Positions 10,078 to 19,669 of a DNA stretch of 64,000 bases are shown here, piece after piece. This stretch comes from Jacaranda mimosifolia (Eukaryota; Streptophyta; Magnoliopsida; Lamiales; Bignoniaceae). Numbering within the stretch: position 1 is the first letter of the stretch; the number at the start of each line of letters is the position of its first letter. A model generated the notes under the pieces. That model was not told the DNA's origin. It did not search any database and worked only from the letters and a program-made list of their open reading frames with translations. The translations under genes were made by a program, and so were the position numbers. Where the stretch lies: contig CM032128.1 in the NCBI GenBank assembly GCA_018894105.1, forward strand, positions 12,815,001 through 12,879,000. Direction: 5' to 3'.

Positions 10078-13007
10078 GGGATAATTACAAAAACTATTTC
10101 TAAGGTTTGGGGTAATAACATAAATTACCCTTGTGGTTTGCAAAATTACAAAAAAATCCCTGCAGAAAATTGTCATCCAAAAATTGTAATAGAAATCATT
10201 AGAACACAATTATACTCTTTAGTTCTTTTTTCTTTTGAAAAAAATCTCAAAATATACAAAAAGAAAAAAGACAAGAATACCCTCTAAGTATAAAAAAGAG
10301 AAAAATGAGCAAATAATTATCATTTTTCACGCCCAAGAAAAGAAGACTCGTCTGATTCTCTGTCTTGCTTTAGTCCAGACATGTTGCATGAAAGGTGAGA
10401 GCCTTCGATTGCCTACTAGAATCCTTGTTTGTTGGTACATTGAGGAAGGCCGATTGTGGTGGTCGTTTAATTTTGTGATTTTCGGGCGACGTTTCATCGG
10501 GTTTGAGTGACAGGGTAGTAAAAGTAACACCCCATATGATTATCCACTTTTTTGGTTTATTTTGTTTAGAGTATAAAAATTATTTCTTTTTTGCGTTATT
10601 GTTATCATTTGTATGTTTAGGGTTTTGTAAGAATGCATTATTTTAGGTTCTGTTTTAAATATCATTTTTGTATGATGGTTTGATGAATGTGGGTAGTTAT
10701 TTTGTTTGAGTTGGCTATATTTCCAAAAAATTCAAAATTTTGGACTATAACAGCTTAGTTTTACATTTTTTTCTTGGTGTTTTACATTTAGTTTGGTGTA
10801 TTTTTAATTATATAAGGCTATTATACCCTGGTCTTTTGAGTGTTTAAGGACTCTTGGGGTTCTTTTTCAAATGCTTGGAGGAATTTATTGGAGGTTTTAA
10901 TACAGAGATACCTGGACTTTCATGACAGATAGGCAGAAGGTACTGCTGCTACTTTAAATTGTATTATTTATGAAAATATTTAATGTACTTTTTGTTATAG
11001 TTTTTGGTATGCATAGTGCTAGTTGTTATATTTTATAGTTTGTTGTTTGTTGAACTTGAATTATGTGTAATGTATGAAGATGTTTAGGGTTCTTTCTACA
11101 ATGATTTTGAGTTAATAGGGGGATAATTGTAGTATTTTAAGGTTTGCTTTCAGTTGAACTTGTGTTTTACGTAATAAAGTATGAAATACTTTAAGGTTCT
11201 TTTTGTCATAGGTTTCAGTACACATGTGGTTATATCTATTGTGTTTTAAAGTTGGATGTTAGTTGAATATGAGATTTAATGCATTTAGCAAATATTTAGG
11301 GTTCCTTGTTTAATGATTTTTAGTGCATATGGGGCTAACTATATTGTTCTAAGTTTTGATGTAATGTATCAAATTGTTTTTAGGTTCTTTGTGTAATTAT
11401 TTTATTTACTCAGGGGGTTAATTATAATATTTTACTGTAAGGCATGGTGGAGACAATTATTGAATTGGCACCTCATTCAATCAATAGAAAGTGTTGCAGG
11501 CACATATATTCAAATTTGAGGCTTCAATTCTCTGGGGTATTGTTGAGAAAATATTTCTGGATCGCTGCAAGAGCCTACAATGTGCAAGAGTACAACTTTG
11601 CTATGTACAAAATAAAAGAGGTAAAACCTATAGCTCATGAGTGGCTTATGAAAATTCCTGTGAGTATGTGGTGTAGGCATGCATTTGATAGAAAATTAGA
11701 GGAAGAGGAAAAAGACTTGTTGATCATGTTCTTTAAATTACAATTTTCTTGTTTTAATTCATTCATAAAGTTACTTGTGCAATTAGAAGCTCTTTATTTT
11801 ATTTTGTATTTTAGGAGGATATCCCACTCGCTCAAATGTTCAATCTAAGTAATAAGAGAAAGATAGGAGGTGGATCAACTTCTGCAGTTCCATTATCGCA
11901 AGCTTTAGCTACAGTTCCTGCCTTTGAAGCGAGAGATGGGGGACTTGTTTGCTGATGATATCACTTTTGATTATGGATTTTATGCAACAATTAACGAACT
12001 TAAAAAGTCAATTATTGGTAGTGCAAGTGGAGCTGGAGGTTTTGATGATGCTAGATGCTATGATGGAGGTGTGAAGGTGCTATGCCGATGGAGTCACTAG
12101 TGCTGGTGTTGCAGATGGAGGGCTATTGAAGGTTGAATACTATTCTTGTTTATCTATTCAAACTAACTAATATTTTTGTCACTTCCATGTGAAAAATCAA
12201 CCCATTGTTTTTTGTGTAGTTTAAAAACAATTAATTTAGCTATTTCTACATATCTTATGTATTTTGCAAAACTGAATGTTCTACCAGTTTGTTGTAAGTG
12301 TAATGTAGATTTAGTGTAACTTTGGTTTGGTTTGATTTGTGGTGCATTACTTTCTGCATTTGAAATGTTTATGTTGCTCCTTAGAGAATGTGCTTGCAGG
12401 TTTATAAGATATTAAAGGTTTTATATGTCAGATAACTAAGTACACAGGGGACTATATAAAAAGTTCGAATTAACTAAAGGGGTTGAATGTAATCTTTTAC
12501 ACTCATAAATTATGTAGCAAAGATTAATAATTTTTCAATTAATTAATTTTAATTAATTAACTAACTAATTTAGAAAAATATGATTAGTTAATTAAAAATG
12601 ATTTAATTAATTAAATAGTTAATTAATTGGAATAGTTACATTAATTAATTACTAAATTATATTTCCAACGACAAGATTAAGAATTCTTTTAGCATGTTAC
12701 TTCAACCCCCCTTATATGCTTATTATGTTACAATTACATCCCCACATGCATGCCATATGCCAAAATATCACAAGGGCATTTTGGTCCCAGAAAAAAGCCA
12801 ATAGGCTAGAGAAGTCAGCTAAAGGGTAAAATTAGAATTTTTAAAAAATTCAACAATGACATCAACAAATTTTATTAGTTTGACTAACGGTGAGATCTCA
12901 TTGTTAGACGGCAATAAACTTTAAGGGATGTGATTGTAATTTCACAAACCATAGGGGTAGTTTATGTTATTACCCCAAACTTTAAGGGTAGTTTTTGTAA
13001 TTATTCT
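10078..13007. mobile_element. MULE1: Mutator-like DNA transposon, 2.93 kb
   Basis: The ends are inverted repeats of about 70 bp. The left starts gggataattacaaaaact and the right, reverse-complemented, starts agaataattacaaaaact. Both continue with agtttggggtaataacata and a match to gtggtttg..aaattac. An exact 9-bp TSD (aataaataa) flanks the element. It carries a transposase remnant at about 11444-11750. The remainder is AT-rich non-coding DNA, including a (ttaatta)-rich stretch at 12530-12660. It inserted into the 3' LTR of the copia element. Confidence 0.9.
11444..11848 (+). pseudogene. MuDR-type transposase fragment inside MULE1
   Basis: The 134-aa frame contains CCRHIYSNLRLQF, LRKYFWIAARAYNVQEYN and AHEWLMKIPVSMWCRHAFD. 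These match the region after the catalytic core of plant MuDR/FAR1-like transposases, where the usual pattern is C.RH.Y.NF, then LWAAARA, then A..WL...P...W.RHAF. The frame then runs into unrelated sequence, and the upstream catalytic DDE part could not be found between 10078 and 11443. A full mudrA product is several times longer, so this is a residue. Its position inside the inverted repeats supports the MULE call. Confidence 0.75.
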
Positions 13008-13016
13008 AATAAATAA
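13008..13016. repeat. MULE1 right target-site duplication
   Basis: aataaataa, identical to 10069-10077. Confidence 0.85.
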
Positions 13017-13021
13017 AGCAT

Positions 13022-13029
13022 ATTATGCC
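13022..13029. repeat. hAT1 left target-site duplication
   Basis: attatgcc, repeated exactly at 13840-13847. An 8-bp duplication is the hAT signature. Confidence 0.85.
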
Positions 13030-13839
13030 TAGGGGTGTAAATGGATATTAAACGGATCGGATACACTGTTTTCATATTCGTATCCGTTTAACTTTTTGAA
13101 TATTCGGATATGGATACGAATTTGATGGATATTTAAAAATGATATCTAAATTCGTATCCGTCGGATTCGGATATATCCGTATTCAATTATAATTATTCAA
13201 ATGCATTCATATTTTATTAAACTTATCCGTATTCGAATTATTATTTTATATTCATATTGGATGATAATTATTTAGATATCCATTTATGAATATCCAAATA
13301 CGTGAATCTATGAACCTATAACAAATACATATTTTAATTAATAAAAGGAGCCCTATAATTTCATTAAAACAAAAGATATCAAACAAATAATATAATTTTT
13401 ACTTAATAATTGACTTTATAATTGATTATTAGTAATTATTATTAATAATAAAGACATTTAAGTATATTAATTATAAAGTCAACTAACAGTAATTATGTTG
13501 ATTAATTTTGTTCTTCAATTTTTTCTCTATATTACAATAATTTTTTAAATTTATTCTTTTTTCTTCTCAATTCTTCAATTATAATTTATATATATATATA
13601 ATATGGATTATGAGATTTCTATTGAAAAATATAAATAATATATTATTTAATAAATATGTATTCGGATCGGATATTAAACGGATTGAATACGTATTTACCA
13701 TATCCGTATCCATTTATAATCGGATATCTACTAATCAAATATGGATAATATCCACTTTAAATGAATGCGGATAAATTTTGTATAAACGGATACGAATGCG
13801 AACGGTAAACGAATTTTCGAATATCTATTTACAGCCCTA
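13030..13839. mobile_element. hAT1: non-autonomous hAT element, 810 bp
   Basis: The element begins taggggtgtaaatggata and ends tatctatttacagccctaa (final a belongs to the TSD), giving hAT-like terminal repeats. Exact 8-bp TSDs flank it. The interior is rich in cggatatggatacg-type words on both strands, so it is nearly self-complementary, and it encodes nothing. A second member of the family (hAT2) lies at 26757 in the opposite orientation. Confidence 0.9.
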
Positions 13840-13847
13840 ATTATGCC
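13840..13847. repeat. hAT1 right target-site duplication
   Basis: attatgcc, identical to 13022-13029. Confidence 0.85.
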
Positions 13848-14109
13848 ACACAAATATCTAGTTGTCTCTTCCTTTTTTTTGACTATATTTTCTGCGTTGT
13901 GCTAGAGTTTTCTATTATGTAGTATAAATTTTCTTCTTGTCTATAACGTTGTGAGAGGTCCAAAATTTGTAAAAGTTCTCCAGTTAAATATTAGTTGCTC
14001 CTTTTCTATCCAAAGCATTTTATTCTGATCTTGTTCCTTCAATTTGGTTTGTGATCTTAGGCTAATGAATTTGTTTTCACTATTTTTTTTTTTTTAAACA
14101 GAGGGAAGG
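13848..14109 (+). mobile_element. Probable remainder of the copia 3' LTR
   Basis: With MULE1 and hAT1 removed, this sequence continues directly from 10077 and 13021. It has the look of a copia LTR: ctctagttgtctctt-like words and a possible TATA motif (tagtataaat, about 13920). The true LTR end was not located, because no 5' LTR exists in the window for comparison. Confidence 0.45.
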
Positions 14110-14927
14110 TGTTGATATTTAGAATAATTGTGTCAATATTCTAAATCATTCTTGAGGATATTTTTTATTTTCAAGATCGTCAAAATTTAAGTTACTATTT
14201 TGAGGAATTCGTTAGGATTTTAGATGATTATTTCCTTACCTAGGGGGATGTTGGCTGCCCAATTTAAAGGAAAGATTTTCTCTTCAAAGTTTTCTCATTC
14301 CATAATGAGAAGTATTTATCAATACAAAATAACTTTCAAAGTTGATACTTGAGCCCAATACAAAATTTTCTTTGTACAACTACTTTCACAATTATTAAAG
14401 ACCATTCTTTCATATGCTTTATAATGCTCACTCATAACCTAAAATAAGTGTCTAACGAGTACCATGAGTTTCATGAGTATGTCGAGTAATAAAAAAGAGG
14501 TCTTATTTATAAGAGTAAATTACTTGATATTACTTTTATAATTAGAAAACTTAATATAAAAAAAATCCAAATTATATAATACAAAGTAGATAAGATCAAA
14601 TCCCTTGACGACTAAGAGTTCTAGTCAAATTTAATCTCCAAACAACTATAAATTAAATCAACAATCTCTAACTTGGCGAGTTATGACTCCACAGCTAACT
14701 AAAATACTATATTTCATTACTCTTCAAACATATTACTTTATATGTTGAACTAATAATATTCTGACACCAACTAACTCATATTAGCCAATGTACATATGCA
14801 ATCCATTTAACAACATTAGCTTATTATGGAGATGGATGACCTCAATCCTTTGTCTTGCCTCATAGAATTTATTTCATATCCATTTGCATCCTAAAAAGGG
14901 CATTTTATTGCTTAGTATCCTTTACAA
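14110..14927. other. Old repeat-derived DNA, possible copia LTR start
   Basis: A purine run gagggaagg is followed by tgttgatatttag at 14110, which looks like a polypurine tract and the start of another copia-type LTR. Nothing confirms it: no second copy, primer site or TSD is visible. The rest is AT-rich with no coding potential that I recognise. Confidence 0.25.
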
Positions 14928-15379
14928 TAAGGATGCAAACGAACCGAGTCAACTCGCGAGCCTGACAAGCTAGCTCAAAAGTGTTTGAGCTCGAGTTCAA
15001 AAAATTCAAGCTCGAGCTAAGTTCATACAGGTTTTGAGTTGAGCTCGAGCTAAATAATTATTATTTGCACGTCCGGCTCGCGAGCTTATATTTTTTAAGA
15101 AAATATTTACATAAAAATTATAATATAATATATTAATTTTAGAATTTTTGTAAAATAAATAGCCTTTTGATCTCGAGCTCGAGAGCCTATAGTTTGATGA
15201 TAAGTTTGAGCCTAACGAATCGAGTCGAACCCGAACAAGGGCTCGAGACGGACTCAAGCCTCAATTTTCTTAGCTCGTGAATTTGAGATCAATTCATTTG
15301 ATTCAAGCTTAAGGCCAAGCTTGAAAAAATGGTCAAATCTAAGCTCAGCTCGACTCGACTCAACTCATTTGCATTCCTA
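14928..15379. mobile_element. hAT-like MITE rich in gagctcgagc words, about 450 bp
   Basis: The left end taaggatgcaaacgaaccgag is inverted at the right end as ctcatttgcattccta. The interior repeats gctcgagct and related words on both strands (14980-15060 and 15160-15360), around an AT-rich centre. This is the layout of a common class of plant hAT-like MITEs. The flanks (ctttacaa and gtttaagg) do not form a clear 8-bp TSD, so the exact ends are uncertain. Confidence 0.6.
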
Positions 15380-15429
15380 GTTTAAGGTCACTAGATGGCA
15401 CAAATTATCACACATTTTTCATTTCATCA

Positions 15430-15660
15430 CAGCCCTTCCAAAAGTGTGACTTTTAGGATTTCATCTTTAATGAATTCATAGTCCTCAGAATTCAATTAGC
15501 TCAAGAAAATTATATTATTTCGTGTCATTAGAAATTACCACACCACCCAACTTATAAAACACTCTATTAAACATTTTGATTTTTACTGCTCCAATGCTCA
15601 TAACTTGACAAGTGAAACCATCATTCAAGCATAATTTACATGCCCTCTTCAATTGTGAAA
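15430..15660 (-). pseudogene. Ty1/copia protease-region fragment
   Basis: On the minus strand the translation contains LNDGFTCQVMSIGAVKIKMF, closely resembling the copia segment after the protease active site (typically GND..CKV.GIG.VKIKMFDG). Further on is DYEFIKDEILKVTLLEG, like the later GYKYSGEGGVLKVSKGAL motif. Stops and a gap lie between the pieces. No adjoining gag or integrase was seen, and the MITE at 14928 sits just beyond. It is an old fragment. Confidence 0.4.
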
Positions 15661-17136
15661 AGCAAGTTTTTGTTGAGGGTGTCTAAGATGAGGTGAAAGT
15701 GTGAGGTCGAACATCAAGCGTTCTAGTTACTTAAGGTCGAACTTGCAAAACAAGGCAAACGCTAGGCTTGCGAAATGGTCCTTGACTAAGATTTCCAATG
15801 CATAAGTCAATGTTAAGTTGTGGAAAAGTAATAAAGAGTAGGAAGGATAATTTGAGTACTACAAGTGCATACTTGGGCCATTTAGGAGAGAAGATATTTA
15901 TAAGTACCCGAGTCTGAGGTCATAATATTGCCCCAATTAAGCCCATTGTGTCTATTATTGTCATAGAGGTATGATATGTCTTTTCAAAAATGCAAACAAC
16001 CTGCATTGGGCTGACTGAACAATATTTTTGGCCGTTTAAGGGCTACAAAAGATTGATGACAACTAGCTAGTTGCATTTAATATGAAGGAATTGACTAAGG
16101 AAAGATGGTTGATCCTCGCTTTTGATTAATAGAAAAATCCAAAGATGTTAATTACGAAGGAAATCCTCTCAAGGGTAAGTTCGCTTGACCTTACGGTTGA
16201 GTTGATGGACTGCATGAGGCCTACCCAAATATGGCAGCCCGATGTCAGCTCTCAATCTAATGTGAATGATGAAGGACTAAAGGAATAACTTCGGCCCTAT
16301 GGCTCGCAAGATCAGGTAGTATAGCCATTTTTCTATATTGTTTGTAATTGGGGTAAAGGTCAAACTTAACCTTCCACATCAAATTGAGTGAATCAAAATA
16401 GTTCTTTTTTTAGCAAACAATATTCTATATCTAAAAATTAAAATTTCAATCATCTTGAAAAGAAGTATCTGTACAAGTTAAGACTGCAAGAAAATTTCCA
16501 TTATACATTACTACTAAATTATCACCATTGCCATTCTCACCATCCTTATAAGGATAATATTTCTTTATGTGGTTTTATCATGACACTTATTGCACATGTT
16601 GCTCTGTTCAAGGCATAATCTTTTGTGACAAGCAAAAGATGGAGGAGCAGGTAACAAGAACAAGTAGAGTGAAAACATCCTCATGGGCCAAAGAAGAAGA
16701 TGTTTAGCCCCAACATCAAATTAATGCATTGATGAAAGGTAGTGTAAACATCGTCTATCTTTCTCTCTCTCTGATCAAGTGGCTCTACTCTTAGCTCTTA
16801 ATGAGAGGATCTAGGGATTTTGTGAAATGAGACAGACTTCAAGCTACTAACAAGTCCTATAAAGGTAAAGAAGAAAGGGGTCAAAGCAAGAAGGATAGTG
16901 AGCTGTACAACAACCAATCCACCTAACGAAAATCAATACCAGCTAAATTACATGTGGTCTCGTGATTAGATGAAGAGATTACTCCATCATGCGCACCAAA
17001 CTAATCCATCTTCTATATGCGCAACCTTTGAGATAGAAGGAAGATCAATGTCACACAAAAGCTTAGAGATACTTGTGAAGGCAAGCTTCCTACGTGGGAT
17101 GAAATGCCTTGGCCCTAAGAGACTTGGATTCTGGAA
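15661..17136. other. Intergenic DNA with possible LTR debris
   Basis: Part of this stretch (about 15690-16330) reads like a decayed LTR: gaaatggtccttgactaag, a TATA-like atatttataag near 15894, then acccgagtctgaggtc. A similarly organised stretch lies at 20850-21540. Neither has ends or TSDs that I could define. The 61-codon frame at 16970-17155 has no recognised domain. Confidence 0.25.
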
Positions 17137-17277
17137 TCATGTCAGAAGGTTCTGAAAACCCTGACGATGGTGCTCTCTAAGATATTTTTAGGAGGAAAGA
17201 TGTACTAAAGCTGGAGGAATATGTGAGGAAGCACTTCAAGGAATTTAGACATATGTATGGTAATCAGTTGCCAAAGG
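17137..17277 (+). pseudogene. JmjC demethylase (JMJ25/KDM3-type) exon remnant
   Basis: One frame gives SENPDDGAL, a stop, then DIFRRKDVLKLEEYVRKHF and KEFRHMYGNQLP. In plant JMJ25-type histone H3K9 demethylases the same stretch reads GALWDIFRRQDVPKL.EYLRKHWKEF, just before the second half of the JmjC domain. The Trp codon after GAL has become taa. The segment ends at ccaaaggtaatg, which looks like a splice donor. A weak further match (LWTFVHILGDVV, about 17851-17886, compare EPWTFVQKLGDAVF) may be the next exon. This is a broken gene fragment, not a gene. Confidence 0.5.
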
Positions 17278-18020
17278 TAATGATTAATTAGGTAAAATTA
17301 ATCTGTTCGGATATTGAAGTAAAATAATGTGCAGTGTCTTTCCAGTTTGATGGCTATTTGGACTACGTGGAAGAATAAGATTCATGAATCTCGACAAATT
17401 TATGAGTTAGAAGCTCCTTAGAGAGAGATGCTAGCACTTGAGTTGCTATTTTTTCTATATCTTTTCTATTTAGTGAACTTTTGTCATCATGCAATTTACT
17501 TATTTAATTTTCTAACTTCTTTTTATTTATAAGCCTTACTACTTGTGCCACTTGTTCTGTTGTTTCTCTGGTTATCTGGATATGTTATGCCAATAGATCT
17601 CTCTCGCATACAAGATATTTTACTACATGATAAATGACCTTTTGTTGCCCGCATTTCCAATTGTTTTACTATAACTTGTCCAACCTATTCATGATCAAAT
17701 TGTTTACTTGACTAGATAGCATAAAAGGAGACTTAAGGAGGAGTATGTTTAGTCTTTTCTCTTAATTTAGCTACTTTACGTGATTGGTTGCAATAATAAT
17801 GCACTTTGTTCATTTTGTTAATTGTTTATGCTTGCATAGTAATCAAACTGTGGACATTTGTCCACATATTAGGTGATGTTGTTTGTAATTTGATTGTTAT
17901 CCCCATCATATCCCCAGCAAGTTTAAAATTTAGAGATATGTTTGTTTGTTTTACTGTTGTTTGTTTATACTTGTCGAAGATTTTAGTTTCCTAATAACCA
18001 TATTGAATATGTCCTCTACT
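17278..18020. other. Non-coding, AT-rich DNA
   Basis: No supported gene. The region may hold intron or exon debris of the JMJ25-like remnant (LWTFVHILGDVV near 17851). The 62-codon frame at 17806-17994 is otherwise unrecognised. Confidence 0.3.
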
Positions 18021-18312
18021 TTGCAAATAATATCCATTATTCTATTTACATTTCTTCCCTTACTATGTCCATTACTCTATTTTTATTTATCCCTTACTTT
18101 ATTCCTATCATAATAGTCGGGTGGGCTTTCTTTTGCCCATTCTTCTCCCCTTGTCTCTTCTTTCAGGTTCCTTTGCAAATGATATCCATTATTTTGTCTA
18201 CATTTTTTCTTTACTATATCCATTATTATATTTTTATTCATCCTGTACTTCATTCCCATCAAAATAGTCAGTCAGCTTTCTTTTGCCCATTTTTTGCCTC
18301 TTGTCCTTTCCC
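18021..18312. repeat. Tandem duplication, unit about 152 bp
   Basis: ttgcaaataatatccattattctatttac at 18021 is repeated with changes at 18173 (ttgcaaatgatatccatt...). Both copies run on through the shared ggctttcttttgcccatt and cctcttgtc words. There are two copies. It explains the hydrophobic frame at 18065-18409, which I do not regard as a protein. Confidence 0.7.
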
Positions 18313-19603
18313 TTGGGCTCAGGAGCTGCTCCCAATGCTTACTCAGTACCCCCAATCTTCATGTCTCCTCCACATAGAAGTAGTTGAGTATGAGCAGGCT
18401 CGACTGTAGTGTTTGGGGTATGGGGGGCTATGTTTCTTTGGACCATGTTGGATTTGTTGTTTTAAGTGTCTCTTACGTCCTACATTTAATTTAGTGAGAT
18501 ATATATTAAAATTTTATTTTCTTAATATAATAGTCTTTAATAAAAAAAAGATATTTTTGGAGTGTTTCCAATAACTTTTTTGAAATGTTTTTTCAACTTT
18601 TAGCTGAATTGTAGTTGTTTTGAAAGTAATACCTTTGCTTTAAATAGTAGAATAAAGCTAAAAACAACCTTCACTTGATTTTTACATCTTTTTGGTACTG
18701 ACTATTATTCTCAAACACTTTCAACTCTTAATGTGACTTTCTCTACAACTTGTTCATTGGCTTTTTATTATTCCAAAAGCGAATTCCCTTGCAAACACTC
18801 GCTTTATGTACAGACAAAAGAGAAACATAAAAATATTACTTCAATCATGCCTTACATTTTGGAAAGCTACTTTCTCTTTCTTTCAAGTCCAACATTAAAT
18901 TTCCGAATTATTTTGGTAGTGAAAGAAGTTAGTTATGTAGCTAAGAAGGATTTGTGCCGTTTTTGCAAATGACTTTTTTTAATGGATTCTATAATGTAGC
19001 TTAAGATGCTTTACTTTTTGATAGATGAAGGGCAATTACGATAATGGAAGAAAGCAATAAAAATTGACATTTCTTATTCTTTTTAGAAAAAGTCTAAGAA
19101 GACATTCTTTATGAGACAAATATGTATAATTTTGATATATGAAACATGCAATTAAAAGAATTCTATCTCGATCAAGTCTTGAACATGTGATTAAATAGTC
19201 CTTCAGTCCAATCATTACGATCTTAATTTAAATTGAAATAGAGTATTAAATGATAGTTGAGAAAATAAATTTGATGTTGAAATAACATATGCTATAGACT
19301 GTACTTACTCTTTTATCTCACGGGAAGTTTTCATGTGCTTCAAGAATTTTTTTGGCTTGATGTTTACTCCTACTGCAGAGCACTTTAAGATAGTTTGTTA
19401 CTCCTATTGGATTTTATGATTTTGCTATATACTGATTCTTTCTTAAGCAACTAAACCACGTACTCACCATACTTGCTGTATTGATCTACTAGACTATCTG
19501 TTTTAAGAAAAATTTGAAAATTTCCATCTTATTGCTTTGGTATGTAAATAGATTTCAAGGCTTTATTTATCTATTGTCTTTGTTACATATTTGCTTATTC
19601 GAC
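18313..19603. other. Anonymous non-coding DNA
   Basis: AT-rich with several short chance frames (for example 18733-18972). I see no domains, RNA genes or defined repeats. Confidence 0.4.
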
Positions 19604-19669
19604 CAGGAGATAGCCTTGCTAAGTCGACTTTCACATGCAAACATTGTTCAATACTATGGATGTGATCTG
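19604..19669 (+). pseudogene. MAPKKK-type kinase exon remnant
   Basis: The frame reads QEIALLSRLSHANIVQYYGC and then DL before a stop. This is kinase subdomain III-IV of plant MAPKKK3/YODA-type kinases, where the consensus is QEI.LLS.L.HPNIVQYYGSE. The catalytic Glu of the alphaC helix (QEI) and the NIVQYYG strand are intact. A splice-acceptor-like cag lies just before, as expected for an exon start. No ATP loop, HRD or DFG parts were found nearby, so only one exon or an exon fragment remains. Confidence 0.5.

Noticed and set aside
10235..10530. Opposing 91- and 67-codon frames inside MULE1
   Set aside because: No similarity to MuDR transposase or other proteins; likely chance frames in an element that has lost most of its coding region.
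18065..18409. 114-codon hydrophobic frame as a membrane protein
   Set aside because: It is explained by a T-rich 152-bp tandem duplication and has no domain or gene context.
18545..18720. Short hAT-type MITE with gtgttt/aacac ends
   Set aside because: The terminal match is only six to nine bases and no 8-bp TSD is present.
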